Shown: one piece after another, positions 9,693 to 19,698 of the stretch
How the letters are laid out: each line of letters begins with the position of its first letter
How positions within the stretch are numbered: position 1 is the first letter of the stretch
NCBI RefSeq assembly: GCF_015533855.1
Contig: NZ_AP024154.1
Coordinates: 685,001 to 749,000, forward strand
From: Echinicola sp. 20G
GTDB lineage: Bacteria; Bacteroidota; Bacteroidia; Cytophagales; Cyclobacteriaceae
Direction of reading: 5' to 3'
DNA length: 64,000 nt
Program-made: the position numbers and the translations under genes
The notes under the pieces: model-generated
Database searches by the model: none
What the model saw: only the letters and a program-made list of their open reading frames with translations
What the model was told of the DNA's origin: nothing

Positions 9693-11175
9693 ATGCCCAA
9701 TCTACTTTATCTTTCATATCCTTTACAACTACACCAATTGATTTCAACGCAGACCTGATTTCATCTACTTTGTCATAATTTTTGGCCAGTTTGGCTTCTT
9801 GGTAAACTCTTAGGAGGATTTCCAGCAATTCCTGCTGCTTGTCAGATTTCTCTTCTAAAAGCCCTAGTATTTCCTCTACAAAAACGATGAAAGTAGCATT
9901 TAATTTTTCAAAAACATCTTTGCCTAAAACTGATGCCTTCAGCTGACCTGTGTAAAGGCTATTTATTTTCTTCAATAAATTAAACAAGTGTCCAATGGCT
10001 TGAGCAGAATTAAAATCATCATTCATCGCCCTGTAGGCACTTTCAATACTTTTTTCAATCTGCTGAATTTGCTTTTCATCCCTAGCTACACCTTTCTCTT
10101 CGGTGTACTCCAAACTTTTAGCAATTCTCAACCCATTGATGATTTTCTTGTATCCTTTTTGCGCCGCTTTCAGAGCTTCGTTGGAGAAATCCAACGTAGA
10201 TCTGTAGTGCGCCGTCAAAATAAAATACCTGATGGTCATTGGAGAATAGGCTTGATCAAGAAGATCATGCTTTCCAGTAAACAACTCCTGAAGGGTAATA
10301 AAATTACCAAGTGATTTGCCCATCTTTTGACCATTGATGGTGATCATATTATTATGCATCCAGTATTTTGCCGGATCATGCCCATGTCCCGCATTACCTT
10401 GGGCGATTTCACACTCATGATGAGGGAACATCAAGTCCATACCACCTCCATGAATGTCAAACTGATTGCCAAGATACTTGGAACTCATGGCGGTACACTC
10501 CAAATGCCAACCAGGAAAGCCCAATCCCCATGGTGACTCCCACTTCATCAAATGCTCTGGAGAAGCATTTTTCCATAAAGCAAAATCGATCGGATTTCTT
10601 TTTTCATCCTGGCCATCCAACTCTCTGCTCCCACTCATCAATTCATCCACTACCCTTCCGGAAAGCTTGCCATAAGGCTTTTCGCTGTTATACTTGAGCA
10701 CATCAAAATACACACTGCCATTGACTTCATAGGCAAAACCAGCATCCAAAATATCTTTTACCAATTGGATCTGCTCCGGAATGTGCCCTGTAGCCCTTGG
10801 TTCAATATTGGGTTTATTGGTATTTAGGGATTCCATATCCCTATGGTAAGTATCAGTATAGTATTGGGCCACTTCCATGGGCTCCAACTGCTCCAATTTT
10901 GCTTTTTTGGCAATCTTGTCCTCTCCATCATCTGCATCTCCCTGTAAGTGCCCCACGTCAGTAATATTCCTTACATACCTTACTTTGTATCCAAGATGAC
11001 TCAAATACCGATACACGGTATCAAAAGTGACTGCAGGTCGGGAATGTCCTAAATGTGCATCTCCATAAACGGTAGGTCCACAAACATACATCCCAACAAA
11101 TGGTGGCTTAAGTGGCTCAAAAAGTTCTTTTTCACGCGAAAGCGTATTGTAAATCTTTAATTCTTTGGAAATCAT
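9682..11175 (-). CDS. cysS: Cysteinyl-tRNA synthetase
   Basis: A class I aminoacyl-tRNA synthetase charging tRNA-Cys. The HIGH motif appears as HLGH (residues 41-44), the KMSKS loop as KMGKS near 290, and zinc-ligand candidates include C32 in VCGPTVY and GWHLECT. At 497 residues it is slightly longer than the E. coli enzyme but normal for Bacteroidota. I start it at ATG 11175; two further codons upstream reach a TTG. It overlaps the M28 lipoprotein gene downstream. Confidence 0.96.
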   Translation of the reverse strand: MISKELKIYNTLSREKELFEPLKPPFVGMYVCGPTVYGDAHLGHSRPAVTFDTVYRYLSHLGYKVRYVRNITDVGHLQGDADDGEDKIAKKAKLEQLEPMEVAQYYTDTYHRDMESLNTNKPNIEPRATGHIPEQIQLVKDILDAGFAYEVNGSVYFDVLKYNSEKPYGKLSGRVVDELMSGSRELDGQDEKRNPIDFALWKNASPEHLMKWESPWGLGFPGWHLECTAMSSKYLGNQFDIHGGGMDLMFPHHECEIAQGNAGHGHDPAKYWMHNNMITINGQKMGKSLGNFITLQELFTGKHDLLDQAYSPMTIRYFILTAHYRSTLDFSNEALKAAQKGYKKIINGLRIAKSLEYTEEKGVARDEKQIQQIEKSIESAYRAMNDDFNSAQAIGHLFNLLKKINSLYTGQLKASVLGKDVFEKLNATFIVFVEEILGLLEEKSDKQQELLEILLRVYQEAKLAKNYDKVDEIRSALKSIGVVVKDMKDKVDWAYEE

Positions 11176-11181
11176 AAACAA

Positions 11182-11498
11182 ATTTAATTAAACCGACAGG
11201 AAATTAGCAGTCATTTGGGTCACAAAACTATCTGTTAAAATTCATTTTTCTGCCCTTTGGATGGAATAAAACTCAATCGCAACAAAAAAGATTCAGATTC
11301 AAAAATATTAAAATCAACATCGCAAAAAAGTGAATCGGCTTTTAAATTCAAATATTCTTTATGTGTTACATGCTCTATGTCCTAATTAAATGGATAGCAC
11401 GTAGCATTTCCGATCAAAAAAGGAGCTTATGATGAAAAAAAGCTCATTAAAAATATTATATGATCAAAATGCTACTTTTTTTCCGAAAAAAAATTTAT
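11182..11498. other. Gene-free divergent region between cysS and rimP
   Basis: About 320 AT-rich bases separate the divergent cysS and rimP units. I see no convincing coding region, tRNA or strong hairpin here. A short frame beginning near 11430 runs through the rimP promoter and leader hairpin and is rejected. The region should hold the cysS promoter on the minus strand, but I cannot point to it. Confidence 0.6.
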
Positions 11499-11506
11499 TA
11501 CATTTG
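11499..11506 (+). promoter_or_regulatory. Bacteroidota -7 promoter element for rimP-nusA-infB
   Basis: TACATTTG fits the Bacteroidota -7 consensus TAnnTTTG, 66 bases before the rimP start. No exact -33 TTTG is seen at the expected distance, only a T-run. The predicted transcript would begin shortly before the leader hairpin. Confidence 0.55.
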
Positions 11507-11527
11507 TACCGTATTAAGTCGTTTACG

Positions 11528-11550
11528 AGAGGGGACACAACGTCCCCTCT
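11528..11550 (+). other. GC-rich leader hairpin before rimP
   Basis: A perfect 9-bp stem, AGAGGGGAC (11528-11536) with GTCCCCTCT (11542-11550), closes a 5-base loop. It is followed by TTTC and lies 21 bases before the rimP ATG, downstream of the likely promoter. It is terminator-like but has only a short U-tract, so it could be an attenuator, a protein-binding leader or a stability element. Confidence 0.65.
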
Positions 11551-11571
11551 TTCATTATAGGTAAGTGTAGT

Positions 11572-12042
11572 ATGAGTTTGAAGCAGACCATCGAGGAGAT
11601 TGTAACGAAGCATTTGCCCGATGATTCTCATTTTGTGGTAGATGTCCTCATCAATGAGAAAGGCCCTAAGCAAAAAGTCAGCATTCTTATTGATGCAGAT
11701 GGAGGTTTAAATATCGACACCTGCGCTACAGTCAGCAGAGCTGTAGGCGAAGAATTAGAAGCCAAAGAAATAATAGAAAAAGCCTATGTGCTTGAAGTTT
11801 CTTCACCAGGACTGGACCACCCACTTACTGGCAGGAGACAATATCAAAAAAACATAGGGAGGAATCTCATGGTCACCATGGAAAACGGTGACAAAATGGA
11901 AGGAAAGCTCTTGAGCGTAGACCAATCGGCCATCAACCTTTTGGTAAAACAAAAAGAAAAAGGCAAAAAAGCTGTTGAAGTAGAAGCAACAATAGCTTTG
12001 GAGCAAATTAAGAAATCAATTGTATTAGTCTCTTTTAAATAA
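11572..12042 (+). CDS. rimP: Ribosome maturation factor RimP
   Basis: The 156-residue protein fits RimP, which binds free 30S subunits and is needed for their maturation. The N-terminal alpha/beta domain contains the conserved block around IDADGGLNIDTC and LEVSSPGLDHPL (about 40-85); the C-terminal part is an SH3/Sm-like domain. It is the first gene of the classical rimP-nusA-infB order and ends 5 bases before nusA. Confidence 0.93.
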   Translation: MSLKQTIEEIVTKHLPDDSHFVVDVLINEKGPKQKVSILIDADGGLNIDTCATVSRAVGEELEAKEIIEKAYVLEVSSPGLDHPLTGRRQYQKNIGRNLMVTMENGDKMEGKLLSVDQSAINLLVKQKEKGKKAVEVEATIALEQIKKSIVLVSFK

Positions 12043-12047
12043 AAAAA

Positions 12048-13295
12048 ATGGATGCTAAAGTTCTGATAGAATCGTTTGCAGAATTTGCAAGATCAAAAAA
12101 TGTGGATCGTCCTACCATGATCCGCATCTTGGAAGATGTGTTTAGAGCAATGATTCGTAAAAAGTACGAAACAGATGAGAATTTCGATGTAATCATCAAC
12201 GCAGACAAAGGTGACCTTGAGATTTGGAGGATCAGGGAAATTGTTGACGACAACTCGGAAGACATCTGGGATCATGACAAAATCAGCCTATCCGAAGCCA
12301 GAAAAATCGAACCTGATTTTGAAATTGGCGAAGAGACTTACGAAAGAATCGAATTGGAGGACTTTGGAAGAAGAGCCGTGATGATGGCAAGACAGACTTT
12401 GATTCAAAAGATCAAGGATTTGGAAAAAGACTTGCTTTTCCAACAATACGAGGAGTTGGTAGGTGAAATCATCACTGCTGAAGTTTACCAAATCTTAGGT
12501 AGAGAAATGCTTTTAATGGACGGTGAAGGCAATGAGCTAATCCTTCCAAAAGGAGAACAAATCCCTAAGGACCGTTTCCGAAAAGGAGATACCGTAAAAT
12601 CCATCGTCCACAAAGTGGAAATGGTGAACGGCAACCCACGTATCATTCTTTCAAGAACTTCTCCAATTTTCTTGGAGAGATTGTTTGAGAATGAAGTACC
12701 GGAAGTTTATGACGGATTGATCACTATTAAGAAAATCGTCAGAGAGCCAGGAGAAAGAGCTAAGGTAGCTGTAGAATCTTATGATGATCGTATTGATCCG
12801 GTAGGTGCATGTGTGGGCATGAAAGGAAGTAGAATTCATGCGGTAGTTCGTGAACTTCAAAACGAGAACATTGATGTCATTAACTACACTGATAACTTGG
12901 AACTGTATGTTTCGAGAGCCCTAAGTCCAGCCAAGGTCAGCTCGATTTCAGCCAATGAAGAAGAAAAGAGACTTTCTGTCTTTTTAAAGCCTGATCAAGT
13001 ATCTTTGGCCATCGGAAAAGGAGGGTATAATATCAGATTGGCCAGCCGTTTGGTGGGCTATGAAATAGATGTCTTCAGAGAACTTTCTGATTACGAGGAA
13101 GAAGAAGATGTCGATCTATCCGAATTTTCTGACGAAATTGAGGGTTGGATTATTGAAGAGTTGAAGAAAACAGGTCTGGACACTGCAAAAAGCGTATTAG
13201 CATTGTCTACAGAAGACCTAACCAGAAGAACTGAGCTCGAAGAAGAAACTATCGAGGAGATCTTCAGAATATTAAAACAGGAATTTGAACAGTAA
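12048..13295 (+). CDS. nusA: Transcription termination/antitermination factor NusA
   Basis: NusA binds RNA polymerase and modulates pausing, termination and antitermination. The 415 residues contain the N-terminal RNAP-binding domain (about 1-125), an S1 domain (about 135-200) and two KH domains (about 230-345) with the conserved PVGACVGMKGSRI and AIGKGGYNIRLA loops. The C-terminal region (about 345-415) is very acidic and then helical, as in Bacteroidota. It lies between rimP and infB, its usual place. Confidence 0.96.
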   Translation: MDAKVLIESFAEFARSKNVDRPTMIRILEDVFRAMIRKKYETDENFDVIINADKGDLEIWRIREIVDDNSEDIWDHDKISLSEARKIEPDFEIGEETYERIELEDFGRRAVMMARQTLIQKIKDLEKDLLFQQYEELVGEIITAEVYQILGREMLLMDGEGNELILPKGEQIPKDRFRKGDTVKSIVHKVEMVNGNPRIILSRTSPIFLERLFENEVPEVYDGLITIKKIVREPGERAKVAVESYDDRIDPVGACVGMKGSRIHAVVRELQNENIDVINYTDNLELYVSRALSPAKVSSISANEEEKRLSVFLKPDQVSLAIGKGGYNIRLASRLVGYEIDVFRELSDYEEEEDVDLSEFSDEIEGWIIEELKKTGLDTAKSVLALSTEDLTRRTELEEETIEEIFRILKQEFEQ

Positions 13296-13367
13296 ATCAT
13301 TTGCCCTGATGGGATAACATTAGTGGCATATTTACATCAATAAAAAATTAGCAAGAGGTTTTAGCGT

Positions 13368-16300
13368 ATGTCAGAAGAAAAAATGATGCGATTAGGCCAG
13401 GTAGCCAGAAAGCTCAATGTGGGGATTTCCACAATTGTTGAGTCTATGGCCAAGAAAGGCTTTGATGTAGAGAGCAACCCTAACTCCAAGATCAGCCAAG
13501 ATCAGTTTAACATGTTGGCTAAGGAGTTTAAGTCCTCTGCACAGGAAAAGGAGGAAGCGTCCCACCTTTCCATTGGTAAACGTCACAATGAAAACTTTAC
13601 CATCAAAGCAGAATCTGAATCTGTGCCTGAAGAAGCAAAAAAAGAAGAACCAAGCCAGCCAGTAGCACCTGCTCCTAAGCAAGAAGAGAAGCAGCAACCT
13701 ACACCTGCGGAAACTCCTAAAAAGGAAGAGGATAGCAAAGTCACTTCCGAAGCGGAGAAGCTTCCAGGCATTAAGGTATTGGGTAAAATTGACCTAACTG
13801 GTCAAAACAAGGGCAAAAAAGAAGAGCCCAAAAAAGAAGAAAAACCAAAAGCGGCTCAGGAAACTCCTAAGCCAGCCGAAAAACCAGCAGAAGCTCCAAA
13901 AGCTGAAAAGCCAGCGGAAAAAGCTCCTCCTGCAGTAGAAAAACCTCAGGAAAAGACTCCTGAAAAACCAAAAGAAACCCCTAAGGCTGAGAAGCCTGAG
14001 CAAAAAGAAGACGCTAAAACTACATCTAAAGCTGAACCTGAGAAGGCTCAGACATCTGACGCATCAAAAGTACAAAAGCCGCAAGCTGAGAAGCCCGCAG
14101 CAACACCTTCTAATAAACCAGAAGAAAAAACCTCTCCATCAGTAGAGCCTAAAGCGGAAGCTAAAAAGGACTCTTCTGATTCAGTAATCTCTGCTAAAGC
14201 TGACGCGCTAAAAGGCCTAACTGTACTAGGGAAAATCGAACTCCCTAAAGATAAGCCGAAGAAAAAAGCAAAACCTGTAGCCTCCTCCGATGAGCGAGGA
14301 AAAGATAAAAAGAAACGCCCTCGTAAGCGTATCGATAAGCCAGGAACAGGTGGTCCCGGTGCAGGTCAAGGCAATCGACCTGGAGGTAATGCAGGTGGCC
14401 CTCAGGGTAACCGAAACCAACAGGGTGGCGGTAACCGAAACCAGCAAGGTGGACGTAAAAGACCTGGAGGCAACCAACAAAAAGGAGGAGGTAACCGATT
14501 CCAAAAAGTGGAGCCTACCCAAAAGGAAATTCAAGACCAAATCAAACAAACTCTTGCCCGTCTTCAAGGCGGTGGTAAGTCTGGAGGAGGTAAGAGCAAG
14601 AGCAGAAGAGACAAGCGTTCTGAAAGAACCAAAGATCACAATGTAGAAGGACAGGAAGAAAGCAAAGTACTAAAAGTAACTGAGTTTATCTCTGCAAATG
14701 ACTTGGCTTCTTTATTGGATGTTTCTGTAAACGAGATCATCTCAGTTTGTATGTCATTGGGTATGTTTGTTTCTATCAACCAACGACTGGATGCTGAAGC
14801 AATTACCATTATCGCAGATGAATTTGGCTATGAAGTCGAATTTACCAAAGCAGATGAAGAAGAGGATGAAGTAGAAGAAGTGGACCGCCCGGAAGATTTG
14901 GAACCGAGAGCTCCTATCGTTACCATCATGGGACACGTCGATCATGGTAAAACTTCCTTGCTAGATTACATCAGAAGCTCTAAAGTAACCAGTGGTGAAG
15001 CAGGTGGTATTACCCAGCACATTGGTGCATATGATGTAAAAACCGACAATGGCGAAAAAATCGCTTTCTTGGATACTCCAGGTCACGAAGCTTTTACAGC
15101 CATGAGGGCACGTGGTGCAAAAATCACGGACGTGGCCATCATCGTAATCGCGGCTGATGACAGCATCATGCCTCAGACTAAAGAAGCCATCAACCACGCT
15201 CAGGTAGCTGGTGTACCGATGATATTTGCTATCAACAAAGTAGATAAGCCAAATGCCAACCCTCATAAAATCAAAGAGGAATTGGCGAATATGAACTTAT
15301 TGGTGGAAGAATGGGGTGGTAAATACCAGTCTCAAGAAATCTCTGCCAAGACAGGTCAAGGAATTGATGAATTGCTAGAAAAAGTATTGCTAGAAGCCGA
15401 AATCCTTGAACTTACTGCCAATCCAAACAGAAATGCAGTGGGTACCGTAGTGGAAGCCTCTCTGGATAAAGGACGTGGATATGTATCCACTGTAATGGTC
15501 CAAGCTGGTACTTTGAAAATTGGTGACATCATGCTAGCCGGCCAACACTACGGTAGGGTGAAAGCGATGTTTGACCATACTGGCAAGAAAGTGAAGGAAG
15601 CTGAACCATCTACTCCTGTCCAAGTATTGGGCTTGAGCGGAGCTCCTCAGGCAGGTGACATCTTGAAGGTATACGACACTGAACGTGAAGCTAGAGAAAT
15701 CGCCAACTCTAGAGAGCAGATCAATAGAGAACAAAGTATGCGTACCAAGAAACATATTACTTTGGACGAAATTGGTAGACGTTTGGCTATCGGAAGCTTT
15801 AAAGAACTTAACATCATTATCAAAGGTGATGTGGATGGTTCTGTGGAAGCCTTGTCTGATTCCTTACTGAAACTTTCCAAAGATGAGGTAAGCGTTAACA
15901 TTATCCACAAAGGTGTTGGTCAGATCTCTGAATCTGATGTCCTTCTTGCTTCTGCATCGGACGCCATTATCTTAGGATTCCAGGTGAGACCTTCTACCAG
16001 TGCCAAGAAGTTGGCAGAACAGGAAGAAATCGAAATCAGACATTACTCTATCATCTACGATGCCATTAACCAAATCAAGGATGCCATCGAAGGTATGCTA
16101 GAACCTGAATTCGAAGAGGTGATTACAGGTAACATCCAAGTGAGAGAAGTCTTCAAGATTTCTAAAGTTGGAACCGTTGCTGGTTGTTATGTAACCGACG
16201 GATATGTAACCAGAAAGAATAAGATCAGAATTATCCGTGATGGTATCGTTATTCATGATGGAGAAATTGATCAGTTGAAGCGTTTCAAAGATGATGTAGC

Positions 16301-16412
16301 AGAAGTGAAAGCCGGTTATGAATGTGGTATTTCCATCAAAGGATACAATGATATCAAACTGGAAGACACTATCGAAGGATACGAAATGCGTGAAATCAAA
16401 AGAAAAAAATAA
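13368..16412 (+). CDS. infB: Translation initiation factor IF-2
   Basis: This GTPase delivers initiator tRNA to the 30S subunit. At 1014 residues it has a typical Bacteroidota layout: an N-terminal IF2 helical subdomain (about 5-50), a long low-complexity Lys/Glu/Pro/Ala-rich spacer (about 85-300), a Gly/Asn/Gln/Arg-rich stretch (about 325-375), a second IF2N-like segment (about 440-480), then the G domain with GHVDHGKTS (about 520), DTPGHEAF (about 568) and NKVD (about 622), and the beta-barrel and C-terminal tRNA-binding domains. A 72-base gap follows nusA. A strong terminator follows the gene. Confidence 0.97.
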   Translation: MSEEKMMRLGQVARKLNVGISTIVESMAKKGFDVESNPNSKISQDQFNMLAKEFKSSAQEKEEASHLSIGKRHNENFTIKAESESVPEEAKKEEPSQPVAPAPKQEEKQQPTPAETPKKEEDSKVTSEAEKLPGIKVLGKIDLTGQNKGKKEEPKKEEKPKAAQETPKPAEKPAEAPKAEKPAEKAPPAVEKPQEKTPEKPKETPKAEKPEQKEDAKTTSKAEPEKAQTSDASKVQKPQAEKPAATPSNKPEEKTSPSVEPKAEAKKDSSDSVISAKADALKGLTVLGKIELPKDKPKKKAKPVASSDERGKDKKKRPRKRIDKPGTGGPGAGQGNRPGGNAGGPQGNRNQQGGGNRNQQGGRKRPGGNQQKGGGNRFQKVEPTQKEIQDQIKQTLARLQGGGKSGGGKSKSRRDKRSERTKDHNVEGQEESKVLKVTEFISANDLASLLDVSVNEIISVCMSLGMFVSINQRLDAEAITIIADEFGYEVEFTKADEEEDEVEEVDRPEDLEPRAPIVTIMGHVDHGKTSLLDYIRSSKVTSGEAGGITQHIGAYDVKTDNGEKIAFLDTPGHEAFTAMRARGAKITDVAIIVIAADDSIMPQTKEAINHAQVAGVPMIFAINKVDKPNANPHKIKEELANMNLLVEEWGGKYQSQEISAKTGQGIDELLEKVLLEAEILELTANPNRNAVGTVVEASLDKGRGYVSTVMVQAGTLKIGDIMLAGQHYGRVKAMFDHTGKKVKEAEPSTPVQVLGLSGAPQAGDILKVYDTEREAREIANSREQINREQSMRTKKHITLDEIGRRLAIGSFKELNIIIKGDVDGSVEALSDSLLKLSKDEVSVNIIHKGVGQISESDVLLASASDAIILGFQVRPSTSAKKLAEQEEIEIRHYSIIYDAINQIKDAIEGMLEPEFEEVITGNIQVREVFKISKVGTVAGCYVTDGYVTRKNKIRIIRDGIVIHDGEIDQLKRFKDDVAEVKAGYECGISIKGYNDIKLEDTIEGYEMREIKRKK

Positions 16413-16439
16413 TTCAACTAAATACACACGCTTAAAGTC

Positions 16440-16467
16440 AAAAGGACAGTTTTCTAACTGTCCTTTT
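16440..16467 (+). terminator. Terminator of rimP-nusA-infB
   Basis: A 12-bp stem (16440-16451 with 16456-16467) closes a 4-base loop and runs into a T-rich tract. It lies 27 bases after the infB stop and is a clear Rho-independent terminator. Confidence 0.9.
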
Positions 16468-16517
16468 TCTTTTTCATTAACATAATCTTATTTAGCATAA
16501 TAGAATAAAATTCAATC

Positions 16518-16715
16518 ATGGGTATTGCTCTCGTATTGCTATTAAAAACCTTTTGTTACGCTTCCATTATCAGTATTCTGGTGGGTTTTATCAGGCCTGT
16601 TTATGTCCTTTGGTTTATGGACAGGTGTAATAGATTAAGCGTTCTCAAAGTCTACGGAGCATTGACATTATTATTTTTCATACTATATGAAGTCCTTAGT
16701 CGCCTCTTACTTTAA
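16518..16715 (+). CDS. Small two-helix membrane protein of unknown function
   Basis: The 65 residues contain two hydrophobic segments (about 4-26 and 45-63) joined by a polar loop, RPVYVLWFMDRCNRLSVLKV. I recall similar loops in small uncharacterised Bacteroidota proteins but cannot verify this here. It starts 50 bases after the infB terminator and stops 9 bases before the convergent macrodomain gene. No function can be assigned. Confidence 0.6.
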   Translation: MGIALVLLLKTFCYASIISILVGFIRPVYVLWFMDRCNRLSVLKVYGALTLLFFILYEVLSRLLL

Positions 16716-16724
16716 AAATATCCC

Positions 16725-17258
16725 TTAAGGATTGATCTTCTTCAACTCTTCCTCATGAATCCTAAAATCATTATCCCCAAACAACACCAAATAAATTTTT
16801 CTGATAGATTTTAATTCAGGCATAATTGCCATGATTGATGAAAAGGCAACTTTAGCTGCTTCCTCCACAGGATAGCCAAAGACCCCAGTTGATATAGCAG
16901 GGAAAGCAATAGAAGTCATTTGATAATCATCCGCCAGCTTCAACGCCTCCCGGTAGCAATTACCAAGAAATTTGGCTTCAGGTTTATCCTTTCCATAGAC
17001 GGGACCAAGGCAATGAATTACATATTTGTTAGGCAGTCTAAATCCTTCTGTGATCACCGCCTCTCCTGGTTGTATGGGGCCAAGTGGAACAGCAGCTCGC
17101 TCGATATCTGGCCCTGCAGCTTTGTGGATTGCCCCGGCCACACCTCCACCAGTCCTAAGTTGCGCATTGGCGGCATTGACAATCACATCAACATCGGATT
17201 GTTTGGTAATATCTCCCTTCCGATTGATTAGTTCAATATGATTGATTAACCTAGCCAT
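16725..17258 (-). CDS. Macrodomain protein (ADP-ribose / O-acetyl-ADP-ribose hydrolase type)
   Basis: The 177 residues form a complete single macrodomain of the YmdB/MacroD class. The ligand-binding signatures are visible: VDVIVNAANAQLRTGGGVAGAIH (about 22-46, here quoted in part as NAANAQLRTGGGVAG) and the second loop AISTGVFGYPVEEAA (about 122-136). Proteins of this class hydrolyse O-acetyl-ADP-ribose or remove mono-ADP-ribose from proteins. I start at ATG 17258; a TTG lies one codon upstream. No ADP-ribosyltransferase is nearby, so a housekeeping role is more likely than toxin-antitoxin. Confidence 0.9.
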   Translation of the reverse strand: MARLINHIELINRKGDITKQSDVDVIVNAANAQLRTGGGVAGAIHKAAGPDIERAAVPLGPIQPGEAVITEGFRLPNKYVIHCLGPVYGKDKPEAKFLGNCYREALKLADDYQMTSIAFPAISTGVFGYPVEEAAKVAFSSIMAIMPELKSIRKIYLVLFGDNDFRIHEEELKKINP

Positions 17259-17317
17259 CAAAAAACGTTAAACTCAACTAAATTTAACCTAAAAAAGGAG
17301 CATAATCAACCACCAGA

Positions 17318-18517
17318 CTAGCCCACCCGCTTACACTTATAAACCTTTGGTGAATCATCCAAAGTGGTCACTGCAAACAGATATTCATCTCCTCCGTCCT
17401 GAAGTTTAAATTTTTTCTTGATCATATCCGGCTTCAAGGGATGGTTCCTAACCAAAACATTTACTTTTCCAGAGGGAAATGTCTTTTTGATCTGCTTTTT
17501 ATCAAGCTTTTGCTCTTCTAGAATTTCAAATACCCTTCCTTGAACAGGAGCAATCAGCTTGTCAGAAGTGTAGACATGAGTATTGGGATGCAATTTCTTC
17601 AATCCATATTGCTGAGAAAAAGATTTAAATGCACCGGCCTTTAAAATAGCCGCAGACGGAAGTACCAAATATTTCTCAGGGAAACCAAAAGTTGCCTGAG
17701 AAAGTGTTTCTTCCTCGTATGAAAATTCAAAAAACTCATCGAGTTCTTCTGATAAGTTCCAGCAGCTCACCCTTGGCGAACCTACTTCAGCGTCTCTATC
17801 CCAAATCAATAAAATCTCTTTTACCTCATTCTTGACAGCGACGACATGAAGATGGCTAACTGCTGGTATTTCGCGTAAAGCTTCTTTGATGTCCAACATA
17901 GGCGAAGCCTTTACCATAATATGGCTAGCCTTCCTTGTCATCATTTCCCAGTGAGTGATTATATCTGGCTCACAATCCGCTAACTTGTATAACTTCTGAT
18001 TATGCCCTCCTCTTCTGGCCGGATCCACAAAAATCCAATCAAAAGAGCTTTCCGTTTGTCTCAAATAGTCGATTGAATCCCCAGACCGGACTTCATATTT
18101 AACTTTATTCTCACTAAGCTGGGAAAAATTCATGGCAGCAATTTCTGCCAACTTCTCCTGTCGCTCCAGATAAAGGACCTTATCGAAATGAGCCCCTAAA
18201 AAAAAAGTATCTACCCCAAAACCACCGGTTAAATCCACTAAACTTGCTCCCCTTGCCAATCGGCTTTTAAATTTTGCTGTCAATTCAGAAGAACATTGCT
18301 CCAAGGAGATTGATGGAGGAAAAATAACATTGGGATTAGCCACCCAAGAAGGCAACTTCAACTGCGCTTTCTTTCGGGCAGAAATTTGTTGGACGGCTTC
18401 CTTGACATCCAAGGAAGTATTTTGATGGTGCTTTAAAAGCAATTGTGCAGGATCTTCAAAGAGATGATCCTGCACAAATTGAAATAATAATGGAGTATAT
18501 ATTTTGGAAGCTTCCAA
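17318..18517 (-). CDS. SAM-dependent methyltransferase with THUMP-like C-terminal domain
   Basis: The 399 residues have an N-terminal helical extension (about 1-85), a Rossmann methyltransferase core with SAM motif I VDLTGGFGVDT (94-104) and the motif FVDPARR (163-169), a ferredoxin-like insert and a C-terminal THUMP-like domain ending in VYKCKRVG. This organisation matches a Bacteroidota protein group usually annotated as class I methyltransferase with a THUMP-like domain, probably acting on RNA. The substrate is not known. It starts 2 bases after the asd stop and is likely co-transcribed with it. Confidence 0.85.
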   Translation of the reverse strand: MEASKIYTPLLFQFVQDHLFEDPAQLLLKHHQNTSLDVKEAVQQISARKKAQLKLPSWVANPNVIFPPSISLEQCSSELTAKFKSRLARGASLVDLTGGFGVDTFFLGAHFDKVLYLERQEKLAEIAAMNFSQLSENKVKYEVRSGDSIDYLRQTESSFDWIFVDPARRGGHNQKLYKLADCEPDIITHWEMMTRKASHIMVKASPMLDIKEALREIPAVSHLHVVAVKNEVKEILLIWDRDAEVGSPRVSCWNLSEELDEFFEFSYEEETLSQATFGFPEKYLVLPSAAILKAGAFKSFSQQYGLKKLHPNTHVYTSDKLIAPVQGRVFEILEEQKLDKKQIKKTFPSGKVNVLVRNHPLKPDMIKKKFKLQDGGDEYLFAVTTLDDSPKVYKCKRVG

Positions 18518-18519
18518 AT

Positions 18520-19509
18520 TTAGACCAAGCTATGCTCTACTAAGTACTCAGCAATTTGAACTGCATTGGTAGCTGCTCCTTTTCTAAGGTTATCTGCCAC
18601 AATCCACATGTTCAAAGTATTTGGCTGAGACTCATCCCTTCTCAATCTACCCACAAAAACCTCATCACGCTTGTGTGCGTTCATTGGCATTGGGTAAACA
18701 TTATTGGCCACATCATCCTCCACAATTACACCAGGTGTAGCTGACAATAATTGCTTCACTTCAGCTATATCAAAATCTTCTTTGAATTCCACATTCACTG
18801 ACTCTGAGTGACCACCCATTACAGGAATCCTAACGGTAGTAGCAGTCACCTGAATGGATTGATCATCAAAAATCTTTTTGGTCTCATTGATCATCTTCAT
18901 TTCCTCTTTGGTGTATCCATTTTCTTGGAATACATCAATATGAGGCAAAACATTCAAGTCAATTTTATGAGGATATGCTTTTTCTCCGTCTTTTCCTTCC
19001 CGCTCATCCATCAACTGGTTTACGGCTTTTAGGCCGCTTCCTGTAACCGATTGGTAAGTGGATACAACCACTCTCTTAATTCCATATCGCTCACGCAATG
19101 GCGCCAAAGCCAAAACCATTTGGATGGTGGAACAGTTTGGATTTGCTATGATCCGGTCATCAATCTTCAGAGATTTAGCGTTGATCTCAGGAACAACCAG
19201 CTTTTTGGTAGGGTCCATTCTCCAAGCAGAAGAATTATCCACTACAATAGTCCCTGCCTCAGCAAATTTCGGAGCCCATTCTTTGGACGTGTCTCCACCT
19301 GCAGAGAAAATGGCTACATCTGGCTTTTCTGCCACTGCCTGTGCCAGGCCTATCACTGTGTATTCCTTATCCTTGAAAGTAATCTTCTTTCCCGCAGACC
19401 TTTCACTGGCCACTAAAAGCAATTCATCAAAAGGGAAATTGTGCTCCGCTAGCACCTCAAGAATCTCTGAGCCAACTAAACCAGTCGCTCCTACAACAGC
19501 TAATTTCAT
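18520..19509 (-). CDS. asd: Aspartate-semialdehyde dehydrogenase
   Basis: This enzyme reduces aspartyl phosphate to aspartate semialdehyde, the branch point to lysine/diaminopimelate, threonine and methionine. The 329 residues show the NADP-binding GATGLVGSEIL (7-17), the active-site NPNCSTIQ with Cys127, and a catalytic-type histidine in GGHSESVNV (about 233). The length is normal. It reads ahead of the THUMP-like methyltransferase with a 10-base spacing between coding regions. Confidence 0.96.
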   Translation of the reverse strand: MKLAVVGATGLVGSEILEVLAEHNFPFDELLLVASERSAGKKITFKDKEYTVIGLAQAVAEKPDVAIFSAGGDTSKEWAPKFAEAGTIVVDNSSAWRMDPTKKLVVPEINAKSLKIDDRIIANPNCSTIQMVLALAPLRERYGIKRVVVSTYQSVTGSGLKAVNQLMDEREGKDGEKAYPHKIDLNVLPHIDVFQENGYTKEEMKMINETKKIFDDQSIQVTATTVRIPVMGGHSESVNVEFKEDFDIAEVKQLLSATPGVIVEDDVANNVYPMPMNAHKRDEVFVGRLRRDESQPNTLNMWIVADNLRKGAATNAVQIAEYLVEHSLV

Positions 19510-19698
19510 CGTTGAAAACTTTCTATTAATTGATTTTTATAGTATTTTAAATTTTTCAGCTTGGTTTTTTTTGAAAGATGGCTCCTATTAATAAGGGAGT
19601 TAAAAATTTCATGGATTCAATTTTTATCTGCTGCTTATTTTGGATTTGCTGATCTATATAATTAGTCTTCCCAATTAAGCCGCCCAAAATTTTTAGGT

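Noticed and set aside
11430..11560. Short frame beginning MKKSSLKILYDQ before rimP
   Set aside because: It spans the promoter element and the leader hairpin, has no initiation context and no sign of conservation; coincidental.
13392..14639. Minus- and plus-strand frames over the infB low-complexity spacer
   Set aside because: The repetitive Lys/Glu/Pro coding DNA keeps other frames open; the resulting Phe/Leu/Ser-rich peptides are not protein-like.
16725..17258. Macrodomain as antitoxin of a toxin-antitoxin pair (DarG-like)
   Set aside because: No ADP-ribosyltransferase partner gene is adjacent; the neighbouring genes are housekeeping.
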